From assembly GCA_964007475.1 (NCBI GenBank), contig OZ023273.1, positions 11,173,922 to 11,237,921 on the forward strand: DNA of 64,000 bases, given 5' to 3'. The notes below the pieces were generated by a model that saw nothing but the letters and a program-made list of their open reading frames with translations, had not been told where the DNA came from and did not search any database. The first letter of the stretch is position 1, and every line of letters starts with the position of its first letter. The position numbers and the translations under genes were made by a program. The stretch comes from Hybos culiciformis. Lineage: Eukaryota; Arthropoda; Insecta; Diptera; Hybotidae. This document shows positions 50,629-62,693 of the stretch, in pieces.

Positions 50629-53512
50629 ATAAATAAAAAAAAATTATTGGAAATTGTTTGCATTAGTGTGTTTTTTCATTTCGCTATTAAATTAATTTAT
50701 TTTTTTATGTTTCTCTCGAAGTCATAACGAATTTTAATTTTCAGGAATCAGTGTGTCAAAGTTTCTTTTCTCTTTTTTGCTGTTTTAACATACAAACATT
50801 TTTTTAATTTTTGATATGACAATTTTATTTTTTAAAAAATCTGAGCATTTGAACACCAGACTAAAAAAAAACTAGCATAATGAAGTAAGCTTTCTCAAAA
50901 AAAATTTAAAGGCTTTTTTATTCGATGACTTTGATTTGCACAACCAACTTCGTCTTTGACATTTGCCTTCAACAAAAAAAACAAAAAAAATAAAAAAATT
51001 CCATTCTTTTTAAAAAAGTTCAACCATTTTCTTTTTTCCCCAAAAATTTGCATTAAAAATTGCTTTAATTCTGTTTTAAAATAAATAAATTTTTCAAATA
51101 ATTAAAATTCAAACAAGCAATTTTTAAAATATTCTAATTTTAAGTTGAAAATTATTTGTAATTATGTGAAAATTCCTTTGTGAAAATTGGATAGAAAAAA
51201 AAAGTCATTGAATTTTTTCTTTTTTTTTTATAAAATCGATTAAGAAATTTTTTTTAACTTACAATCAAAAAAAAATTTTTTTTTTTTTTTTTAAATATTT
51301 AAGAATATAAATTTATTTTCTAAAAAGAATATTTTAATTTAAACTTTTTATTATTAATTTCATAAAGTGAAAAACATTTTTAATTGAAAACAAAATGAAA
51401 ATTCAAATTAAGAAAATGTCGACGAAAAGAAAAAAAACTTAATTGGAAAAAAAAAAAAAAACTTTAAAAAAAAGCCCTTTTTTCTCAAGGCAAAAGGGAA
51501 AAAAATTAATTTTTGGGCGTAGAAAATTAAATTTTATTTAAAAAAGAAAAAAAAATTCTCTATAAATTATTAAATTTTTATTTAAAAAAAAAAAAAATAA
51601 TAATCAAAAACTAAAATGGCAGTTTTGTGACAAAAAATAAAACAAAAGAAAAACATTTAAGTTTCAAAAAGAAAAGTGAGAAGAAAATTTTTATACCTGC
51701 ACTATAAAAAATAAAAAAAAAAAAAAAAAAAAAACAAAAAAGAAATTCAATCTTTGGATTTGAAATCGGGAAATTTTATTGATTTTCTTCAACTTTTTTT
51801 TTTGGTTTTTTTTTTTTTCGGTAATCTAGAAAATCAATTTTAATTATTGGACAAAAAAGGAGACAAATTTAAATAACACTTTAGGTATAAATTAAATTTT
51901 TCATTTTTAAATATAGACTAAATAGGTAAGTAGCCAGTTAGGTAACCTATTATACTATAGGTTACTCACTAAACTAAGCAGAAATAAATCTTAAACTTAA
52001 TTTTAAATTTTATATTAGGCAGCTAAAAAGTTTTTTTTTGTTATGAGCTGCTGGAGGTCATATTATTAAATTTTTTTGTTCTCAAAACTGGTTTTTAGGT
52101 TTAGGAAGTGTGTAATTTTGTTAAAGCAAAAAAAAAATCAATTGAATAAAAACAATAACAATGTTAATAATATTTTTAATTTTTTTTTTTTTATGTTTCA
52201 TGTTTTCCACAAATGAAGAAGAAGACAGAATTAATAATAATAATAATAATAACCTTGTCTTATGATAAATAATATACTGTAAAGGCATATAAAGAATGAA
52301 AATTGAGTTAAAATTTAGCTTGTTGTGTTTGCAAATAATCAGGACACAACACACATTCGAATGTAAGAATGCTTAAAAAATGTTTTTTACTTTTGGAGTG
52401 AAGATTTGTACCTATAAGCCTGGCGTGTAAATATGTAAAACTTATATGTAGAATGTAGGTACCTAACAGCCAGTTGTAAAGTAAAGGCAATATCTAATTT
52501 TATGTAAGTAAATAAATCTCACACATAAGGTACCTTGGTTTCTATCTATATCACCAATTTATTTCCGCATTTAAATCTTTTTAAATGAAATTTTGTAATG
52601 CGAATAATAGACATCACAATTGAAAATAATTCTATTTTATTGTATAGTTCACAATAGTTTTATACCTGCTGTGTTCAATAAGTTAATAAACACAAAGAAA
52701 ATGTTTGTTTAATTGGTATTAGGTGTTGGTTTTGGTGTTACCTAATTTTTGTGGAATCTGCCGACTAAATGCAATATTACTTGTTAGGTACTTAGTAGAT
52801 TCGTACCTATTTCATTTTTATTTATTTATGCTTAGTTTAGTTAATATGTATTACTTAATGTATTTTAACTAAAAGAAATATTAAGTACCTATGCATTGTA
52901 GTAGTAATTGCCTATACTTAATTACAAAATAAGTTTTAAGTAATTTTTTATTTTATTTCACATAAAGATAATATACAATAAGTAATTACTTATTAGACCT
53001 TTGCATGAATAATTTCTTTAGTTATCCTTTTAACGTTAAATAAAATTTTTTTGTTAACATTAATTTTGGATTTTATCTCTTTCTAGGCATTCGAAATATT
53101 TTTTGTAAAACTTAAAATCAATCATTAGGAAAATTTTAATAAGCAATTATAAAAAAAAAAAAAGTTGCAATCATAGTTTTCAATTACCAACCTATTTTAT
53201 CCAATGAAAAAATAAGGCAACATTGCTGAATTGATTATTACTTCAACAGGATTACCACATACTACAAAAATAAACCTAAAAATAAAAATAACAACAAATC
53301 ATTATCAAAAACAACAAAAATTTAACTCCTTTTAACATAATCCAGAGCAACAAAAAAAAAATAAAAAAATAAAATAAAAGAAAAAATTTTGAATGAAAAA
53401 ATAAAGGAAAAAAAAAAGAAACAAAAAAAAAAAATCTGCATTATATATAGAGAATCTGAGCATCTTTTTTTTTTGGTAAAAAATTCGTAAATTCATTGAG
53501 AACAAAATTATA
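50629..53512. other. Intergenic region with homopolymer-rich tract
   Basis: No gene. About 50930-51830 is extreme low-complexity sequence with long A and T runs, including an A run at about 51714-51734. An (AAT)n microsatellite lies near 52231-52251. The last 200 bases before 53513 are A-rich and probably form the 5' UTR of the zinc-finger gene. Confidence 0.5.
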
Positions 53513-56500
53513 ATGACAGGTAAATAAAATAAGATTGTGTACCCATTTTAAATTAAAAAATTCAGATACTTACTTATATTTTATTTTCTGCTAGGTACTA
53601 CAACTTAAATCTCACTATCCAACGTTGAAAACAATTCAAATAAGTAGAATTTATTTAGACAAAAACATGATTGAATAATATAATATTCCGAAAACTTAAC
53701 TTTTAAATATAAGTATGAGTACTTAGTAATAATATTTTATAGCTACTTTCCATCAAATCTATAAATTTATGTTTAATGGCTTTTAAAATGCTCAAATTAT
53801 GTTTTTTTATTACTATTGATCCGGAATCTACATCTACATTATAGGCTAAACTAAAAAACTCGTGTCAATGTTCCGTGAAAACTCATTTAATACTTTCAAA
53901 AATACATTTTTTAAGAATTAAGGCTTATACAGGATCAATATTCTCTTACGATATTTTACTAAATTACATTTTTTGTGATGAATTTTTAAAAGTAGAGTAG
54001 GTATATAGGTTAGTTATCTACGTTTTTAATCCGGTACTTAATTCTTTGGTTGAGTTAAATAGAATTTATATAAAATAATTTGTGGATTAAATATCTTTCG
54101 TATAATAAGCTTTTATGTATTTCAAAAATAATAAGTAAGTACTTGAGAATTTCTTATTTCTATTCGGCATAATTTTCATGTTGAATACTATTTTAAATTT
54201 AATAGATAACATTTAAAAAAGTTTTAAAAATTTTTTTTAAATAAATTGTAATACCTAGTCCTTCTTGCTGAAATTTTTTTAATGAATAAAAAATATTGAA
54301 AGGAAAATTTAATATAAAAAAATAACAAATTTTCGGGGATATTTATTGGCAGATTTTTCATTCGTTCCGTTATGTTAGTGCTATTACTTTCATTTATCAT
54401 ACACTATTTTATAAGCAATGGAACCATAGTTGGTTAATAAAAGAAAGGGAAACAATATTATGTTAATTCAATTAGCCAGAATTAGTGTAAAAATGCAGAT
54501 TATAACACTAAAAAAAAATGTTTTCCTTCAAAAAAATTATGAAAAAGTTTTTTAATTAATGTTTTAATTTACAGAACTAATGGATCTTATATCATGTCCC
54601 GTTTGTACCCTCTATCTAAGGAAGGGTATGACTTTAACCGAACATTTAGAAACTCATCCAAAAGAACAAGTCATAAGGGCTCTAGTATCCTTAGCCACAA
54701 GTGAAACAAAACAAAAAGATGAAAAACTAGATTTCAATGAGACTGAAAGCAATTCAACAAATACCGTTGTACAAACAACTTCAATTGCTACAAATTCTCA
54801 ACAATCAGTACAATCACAACCACCTTCATTTATCAGTTCCAGTATTGAACAATCTCCCACAATTATTTTGCAACCAAGTTCCCAAACATCAGGTTCTTCT
54901 ACTATTACCTCGGGTCCACTGGATACGTTGTTTGCCCAGCAGCAACAAATATTTAATAAGGACAACACGTTAGTGTATCAAATTACTGATCAAATTGCTA
55001 TTAAAGGTCCACCGCCACCACCACCTCCTATATTGGTTTCGCCGCTAAATAATTCAGCGTCTCAAATTCAGGTAATTTATTTTGTTTTCATTACATTTAC
55101 TGCAAATGTATATAATATGCATTTTTAAATAAAAATATTCTTCAGTTACACATCGTCAGTCGCATTCCTATTTGTCCAAACGGCCATTTTATGCTTTTTG
55201 TGATATTTATTTCTGGATATGACGAATCTATATTTCATTAAAAGTTTTTGATTTAAGTTTTATTTAAAAATCTAAAACTTTTGATGAAATGCAGATTCCA
55301 CATATCCAGAAATAGTTATCAATCAAAACATAAGAAGTATAAAATGGTCGTTTGGACAAATAGGACTGCGACCGACGACAAATATGTAATTTTATAACTT
55401 TATTTGGAATCACCATTTCCGTTTTATTTATGCAGTCTTCTCTGTTTTGAAGAAAATAATTGAATTTTATATTTAACAAAAATTTATCGAACTTGAAGGC
55501 ATTTTTAAACTTAAGACAAAAAATTTTTTTTTGTATAAGTACGTAGGTAAAATTTAAATTTCATTTTTTCAATGCCTATAATTTTTTCTTAATTTTCAGC
55601 AGTTTTTTAGTTACAAAACAAAACAATTGCCCCCACCTCCAGCTTACGGTCAAGCAATAAGCCAATTAAGATCTCTTAATAATCAGAATAAATTTGGTAA
55701 TGTCAATAACAACAATAGTAATAATATTTCTAATAATAATTATGGACGAAATTATGTGGGGCATATACCTGTAGCAGGAGGATCCATAAATAATGCGAAT
55801 CTAATAAATAATCAAAATATATCCTCACTAAGTTGTCAACCAATTTATAATAATTTAAGTTATAATCAAGGTACTCTGGATTATTCATTGCCTAAGTCTG
55901 TTGGTGAAAACTCTACTGCAAAACAACTTTCGCACAATCTTCGTAAAGCAATAAATTCAGTTGGTGGCGAACATAAATCTCAATGGCAACAACAAATACC
56001 AGAGTCTCAAAAGGCTATTTCATTTGCTGTAACTGAACAACCGTTAACTCTTTTATCGCATCAACAGCAATTTAAAACTACAGATATTCTAACTAATGAA
56101 AATTTCAATAAAAATCAAATCGTATTGAATCCATCAACCTCGCTTTTCTCAAATCACGCTTCTTATACACCGCCCCCATCAATAATGAATCCAATGTGCT
56201 TGGTGGCATCATCAAAACTATCTAGTACACCGATACCATCACCATTGTTACAAACAACCATTTCACCAGCTCCTTCAGTTTTACGTTTTGGCAGTGAAAC
56301 CCAATTACAATGTACATCATCCAGTGAATCTTCATGCGTTTCAGCACATTATGTTGAGAGAGAAAATGGCGATTTTCTGGTACAAGAATCACCTCGTCAT
56401 GTTGTTGAATGCATTGAAAAAGATGATGGAGAATTCTCAGTGATTGAAAAAGTTATTCACTCATCACCCAGTGTTGTTCAAATAAAATCTACTGTTGAAC

Positions 56501-59500
56501 CCTGTGACGTCGAGGATGCATTAGATGAATCAAATACTGATTCTATTGATTCTAATGATAAAAATGATTCAGCAGATGTGAATAATATGAATTATAAAGA
56601 GGTTAATAATACTATTCAAAAATCTAACAATATAACGGTATTAAGTAATATTAAATTAGATCCAAACGTCTCACTCGATTTAATGGAAAATATTAATAAA
56701 GATGGGGCCGAAAATTTTTGGTCTGGGATAGTCAATTCAATTAAAAAAGAAGAAAGTGAAAAACAACAGCGCTACAGTGTGACTATTATTGACGCAAGCC
56801 AAATAATGGAGACAGAAGGTATCTTAAACAATTCAATGCCAATACCACATTCTTCTGGTACTACAAGCGTTATTCGATTAGCAGTAGGTTGCAATAATAA
56901 TAAAATAAATTCGTCTAATACTGGCTTTCCTTTGCATGCAGAGTCAGTTTCAGAACAAGCAGAAGACCATCTCTTACAACAAGATGATGATGGGGTTGAA
57001 ATCGCCAATGTTAGTACTGTCGTTGATGCATGTAATAACGATAAAAATGTAGATGTTAATGGAAATTCAAAAAATACATTAAAATCAAAACTACGAAATG
57101 GCGGTGAAGTAAAACGTCAATCAAATATGTCGTCAACTGTTAAACAACGTCCTTTTAAAAAACAACCAAAAAAATTAGTTGTCAAATTCAAACATCCCCC
57201 ATTAGTGAATATTGAACAAAAACCATTAAATAATGATCCGGGGCCATCTGGAATTAGAACTGATGAGCTTCAAAATGAATTAGAAAAAATAAATAACATT
57301 TTAAAGGATCATATTGGTGTTGAAAGTCAACAAAAAGAAAATGGTGATAATGATAAGACAGAGTCTAATTTAACTTCAATTGATATGGAAATAGATACTG
57401 ATCTTATAACCGACTCTTCTACATCAATCATTAAAAGTGAAGAGACAATTTCAAAAAATATTATTGATTCAGATAACATTTCTAATTTTAAAAATTTTAA
57501 CAATGAATTAACAGACACTAAATTGATTATAAATGCTGATACTGAAATTATTTTAGACAACAGAACGACGAACGATACGACAGAATCCACAACAGGATAT
57601 CATCAACCGAAAATGAATCATAACTTTTTATATAAAAATTCAAAAACCGAATATGTTTTTGCGAAAAGTTTCGAAAAAACTGATACGATATTCTCCATTC
57701 ATTCGTTAGATGAAGATAATATTGAGGAAAAGATTGAGCAGCAACATGACGGAAATGATTCTGAAAATTTAAATCAAAAAGATCAACAAGAGCACCAGCT
57801 TCACACGACTAGTAATACTAGTAATGCTACTATAGATTTAAATTCAACACAACATCATTATACAGATTATCCGTTTAGTTTTTTATATGGAAGTGGTATC
57901 GAAAAAATTTCTTCAACAGGATCATCGGCTGGAATTATATCAGAGCATCAAACTATTCACACTGCTAACAATGTTATTAATAATAATGATAATTTAGAAT
58001 TATTTAATAGGTATCACGCTGGAGACGCTTTCAACGAGGATTGCGGCGATGAAGAAAAAAGTAGTTATTTAGATTTGGATTCATGTAAACAAACAAATAG
58101 TTGCAGTAGTGCAACTATTGGTTGCAGTAACAGTAATAGCAGTTGTAGTGGTGGATTGTTAAGTAATAGCAGTTCTCACGATCAAAATAGCTTACGATTA
58201 GTTGATGCAGCACTAAATATACGCACAGATGAGAAGATGCCGGCAAAAGGAGAAATTTCTGAACAAGAAAGTAATGGTGATGTTGATAATTCATGGAGCC
58301 AACCGGTATTTATTATTTATCAACATTTTGTTTTCAAATAATTATAAAAAAATTTTCTAGGTTTACAATGAGTTAACATACAAATTTCAAAATCCTTATG
58401 ACACTTTTGTTAACCGAGAAGACTGGAGCTTAAGTCATGATGATTTTTTTGTACCCCATGATTTATCCACCACAACACCAGGGCGAAATCCGAAAATGTA
58501 ATTTAATATTTATTTATTTATTTATTCACTGGCCAAATTTACTTAATATTTAAATTAGATCATTTTAGAGATAATCTATTTTATAAAATTTAGATATCTG
58601 ATAAATACAAATTATCAAAAAATTCTTTTACAATTTTTATAGTAATAAATTAAAATCATAAAAAAAAATACAAATAATATAATAATTTTGAAATTTCTTT
58701 TTGTTTTAATTTTCAAACTTCTTGTCAAAATTTTTATTTTTATTCATATGTAGATACCTCAAAACCATTTTAATTTCATTTGCGAAATATTTTTTTTCTC
58801 TACTCTAGATTTTAATTTTATTTATTTTAGATCTTCAATCTGGCCAACTAGTGGTAGTAGTGACAATCTCAACTCTACTGCTTTTGAAATTAAAAATAAA
58901 TCTTCAAAGAAAAGTTCGACTCTCATATCATCGGAAGTAATAGCTACATGTTCAACGGAATTGCATCCAGCACCGGCAAGTTTGTCTACAGAAGTTGTCA
59001 CCGGTAAGCGCAAGAATTTCCAGTGTGACCATTGTCGCATGGTATTCAGTAAATTAAAAGATCGAAATGATCATATGATTGAAATCCATCAATATAAGCG
59101 AATTAAAGGTACACGCCGCTTAATGCGAGAAGCTCCATCAGCTACTGTTACTTCAACTCAAGTTATTGAAACCGAGCCAAAAATAGAACCCAATTTTGAG
59201 CCTCAACCGTTGCAAATTTTACAAAGCGGGAACAATGCTAATGAAAGTTGCGGTATAATTGTTAAACAAGAACAAATTCAATTAGAACCAATAAATGTTA
59301 GCCCTACCGAAGACTTGGAGGAGAAGAAACCGGTAGTAGGTATTGTATCTACAACCTCAAATGAATTACAACATCATCCACGCACAAAATATGATTCAAT
59401 TCGTGCCAATGTATATCGAATGCTGATGAATTTCAATTTAACTGTCTTACAAGGAAAATCAGAAGCTCCAATAGATAAATCGCTTTTTGATTCCAAATCG

Positions 59501-60541
59501 TTTTGTTGTTATACTTGCAAGCGTGATTTTATTAGTGTCAAATTGTTCGATGAACATTTAGGTGAACATCCAGCTGAATGTTTTACATGCAATAAAAAAT
59601 TTTCTCGATGGACTTATTTTTCCATACATTTAAAAAGGCATCTAGGTTGGAAAGATTTCGGTTGTACAGTTTGTGATAAAAAATTTGTGGTGCGGAGCGC
59701 CCTTGTTGAACATGTGCGAACTCATACCGGTGCGACTCCATTAAAATGTAACATTTGTGAAAAATCATTTAGACGTTATTCTAATTTGACTCAGCATAAA
59801 AAAGTTTGTCATAGCACAAAACCAATTCGTAAAAAAGAATATGTTTGCTATTGCGGTGAAGTGCTACCGTCGAAAGCCCGATTCTTTTGGCACAAAGAAA
59901 TCCATGATCCGAAACCTAAATGTTGTTTATGGTGTCGTGACAGATTCGTACATGCCAATAGCTTGAGGAGACACATTCGACTAGCTCATTCGGATAAATT
60001 CGCTTACACTGAACCAGTTGAATGCCCTATTTGTCAAGGAATATATGCTAAATCTAGTCTAAAGGGACATATGGCTACTCACTCCATGGATACGCAACAC
60101 GAATGTGCTATATGCAATAAATCATTTAGCACCAAATGGAATTTAAAAATTCACAGTTGGGTTCATGCTAACAGAGCTGCAAAACCATTTAAATGTGAAA
60201 ATTGCACGAAGGCATTTGTCCGCGAAATTGATTACAAAAATCACATGAATTCGCATAAACAAATTCGGCCCTATACTTGTGAATATTGTGGTTGCAAATT
60301 TATCCGAAAATATAATTATATGAGACACAGAAGAGAGCATCATGGGCAGAAGAAATTTAGTTGTGATTTGTGTGGAAAATTATTTCATCGTCATTATTAT
60401 CTTATTGAACATCGTCGCATTCATACTGGAGAGCGGCCTTTTTTATGCACGATATGCGGTAAAAGTTCAACTACAAAAACTAATCATAATAAACATTTGA
60501 AGATTCATCACTCTCGAGATCCATTCACATCGGAAACTTAA
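53513..60541 (+). CDS. Large C2H2 zinc-finger protein, 14 fingers
   Basis: Exons 53513-53519, 54575-55071, 55600-58305, 58361-58497 and 58831-60541 join to 1,685 aa. The first coding exon is only 7 bases (ATG ACA G); if it is wrong, the ATG at 54580 gives a protein four residues shorter. One C2H2 finger stands at the N-terminus (CPVC at 10-13, H26, H30). A disordered Asn/Ser/Gln-rich centre of over 1,000 residues follows, with a proline run (about 149-155), a PPAY WW-ligand motif (181-184) and psi-K-x-E SUMO-type sites such as VKQE. One finger lies near 1181-1202, and a cluster of 12 fingers spans about 1340-1678, several joined by TGERP/TGATP-type linkers. One cluster finger has C-x-C instead of C-x2-C (YVCYCGEVL). 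By family knowledge this is a nuclear DNA-binding regulator. I cannot name the orthologue. Confidence 0.9.
53520..54574 (+). other. Intron 1 of the zinc-finger gene
   Basis: This 1,055-bp intron runs from donor GTAAAT after ATGACAG to acceptor TTTACAG. The join gives MTELMDLISCPVC in frame. It is A/T-rich and no element is seen in it. Confidence 0.55.
55072..55599 (+). other. Intron 2 of the zinc-finger gene
   Basis: This 528-bp phase-0 intron has donor GTAATT and acceptor TTTTCAG. The acceptor is followed by a second CAG, a NAGNAG tandem site. It contains the foldback element at 55153-55378. Confidence 0.8.
55153..55378. mobile_element. Foldback MITE inside an intron (226 bp)
   Basis: The left arm TCGTCAGTCGCATTCC pairs with a right arm that reads, in reverse, TCGTCGGTCGCAGTCC. 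The match continues through TATTTGTCCAAACG, CCATTTTAT, ATTTCTGGATATG and AAAAGTTT. A target duplication could not be defined, so the superfamily is open. It sits in the sense intron without disturbing the splice sites. Confidence 0.65.
58306..58360 (+). other. 55-bp intron 3 of the zinc-finger gene
   Basis: Very short phase-0 intron, donor GTATTT, acceptor TTTTCTAG. If retained, it adds eleven residues and a TAA stop at 58339-58341, before 13 of the 14 fingers. Confidence 0.75.
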
Positions 60542-62346
60542 AAATACAAACAAGATATTAAAACTATATATTCTTTTTTATATATTTATTTTATTATATT
60601 AATGAATAATACATTTTATATAATAGTAGTGGTAAACGAAAATGAGTTTGTGAATGGTTTGGTAACACTGACATTTTTTTTTTAAATATCCTATTAAGTT
60701 GAACTAACGGGAGTTTTCACATAATTTTAATTTGGAATGACCATTCTGTTTTTGTGCTTTTTGTGTACAATTTAATAAATTTTCCACGAAAAAATTCGTG
60801 AAAATCAAAAATTTCAACTAGTTAAAAAAACATTAAGTTGGACTGAAAAAATACACTTACAAGCATATTGAAAAAAAAAAAAACAAAAATACCCTTTTTA
60901 AGTCGAGTCTCCAAAAAAAAAATTAACAATACTTGTTTCACCAACATTCTATAACATTTATTTTTTATTTTATACAACACATTAGGTATGCACTTTTATT
61001 TTCAGTATAGTTTTGTTGTGCAGTATGTATTGTAATTTATGTATTAATATTTTTTTCAGTTCGCTTTTCAAAAAATTTACATTAAAAAAAAAAATGATTA
61101 GTTGAAGAATGGTCAATAACAATAATAATTGCTTTTTTTTAACACTTAATATAAATAAATTTTTTTGGGGATATATTGAATTTTAGTTTTTAAGGAATAA
61201 ATTAATATAGTGTTATATTTGAATGAATCATATTTTGAATTTCAATTGATTTTTAAATGAATTTCAATTGATTCATTAATATTAGTAGAAATTTTGATGA
61301 GATAGTCATCAAAATTAAGGATAGAATGTTATCTCAACAAAAATTGAGAATCAATTTAGAATTATAAAAAAATGTATTTTGACTAATTTTTCCAAATATA
61401 AGCCCGATTATGCACGATAGGGACTTCTTTGGAATTAAACCATGAAATAAAGAACGAAACTAAACTTTCCTATAAAAACTAACTGTTTGCGATTATTTCA
61501 CCGTAGAATTAAAACTTCTTAATGTTAAGAAAAATAATAACTAAAAAGCTATTGTTTGTCTTCTAACATATTTATAATTCAATGCATTCAGTGTTTTAGT
61601 TTTATTACCATTTTGAGAGATTAATTAATTAAGTAAAGCTTTGTCATAAAGCTTTAATATATAGTTTTACCCCAAGAATAATGTCATAAAAATTTTAATT
61701 GTTAATTACAAAATTAAAACTACATATTTAATTAAATGAAAACAACAAAAAAACTTCTTTTGAAGTTTGTGTGCAATAAAAAAACTTATTATATTTTTTT
61801 TAAGAATAAACGTTAAAAATAACTGGAATTATTTTGTTTAGAGATCTAGATATAGATAAATTTTAAGTTAGTTGATTGATGCAATTCAAAAACAAAAAAG
61901 GTTAAGAAACGCAAACACAAAAAATGGGTTTTAATAAAAATTTCCGATTTATACACATCTTTCAGTCTATATATTTTACAATATGCGAATAATAAACTTA
62001 CGAACACATTTATGATATACACGATAGTGTGCGAAAATCAAATTATATTTTAGAATTGAAAATTTAATTAATTTCCAAATTAATTTCTGGTTTAAGTATG
62101 TACTTTAAAAAAATTGTTATAACAAAATAAATTAAAGGACCATTTTTGTAGACAGTTTGAGATGCTATTATTATATTTTAATGTTATCTCAAATATACAA
62201 ATAAAATAAAATTGAAAAAATATTTAATAAAACTTGAATTAGAAAAAAAATGGTAGATTTTGTTACAAGCATGGTTGCAATTCTTTTATAAATTCTTTTA
62301 TAAATATTAATTTATTTATTTTTTTATCTGAGTGCAAATTGTGTTA
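60542..62346. other. 3' flank of the zinc-finger gene
   Basis: Probable 3' UTR followed by intergenic sequence; AATAAA near 60773 is one possible poly(A) signal. A 16-bp direct repeat, TGAATTTCAATTGATT, occurs at 61236-61251 and 61258-61273. No gene is visible. Confidence 0.5.
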
Positions 62347-62690
62347 CGCTAGGTTTACACGCTCATGCAAATTGCTCATGCACATTTGGGCACGCAAATT
62401 TATACAAAATGAACTGAAGTTGTGTTTACATTTACACGCTCATGCTAGTTTGAACAATTTGTTGTTGACAAAATTCAATAAAATGGAATAAAATTCAATT
62501 TATATGAACAAAAATCGGAGCATTTTCGTTTACATGCTCTGGCAAATATACCAACTCTTGCAAACTTTCTGGCAAAACAGATTTTACTCAAGCCAATTTT
62601 TTTGGCTTGTGCAAGTTTCATGCTTTCGTTTACATGCAACGATTTACTTGCGCCAATTGACGCAAATTGCATGAGCGTGTAAATCTAGCA
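62347..62690. mobile_element. PIF/Harbinger-like MITE (344 bp)
   Basis: Inverted ends CGCTAGGTTTACACGCTCAT (left) and the complement of TGCTAGATTTACACGCTCAT (right) are flanked by TTA on both sides (62344-62346 and 62691-62693). A 3-bp TTA duplication fits PIF/Harbinger. The motif TTACACGCTCATGC recurs inside the left half at about 62430-62445, a subterminal repeat. A minus-strand frame at 62475-62672 lies inside the element and is not a gene. Confidence 0.7.
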
Positions 62691-62693
62691 TTA

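Noticed and set aside
62475..62672. Minus-strand frame of 65 codons
   Set aside because: Lies entirely inside the Harbinger-like MITE and has no transposase motif.
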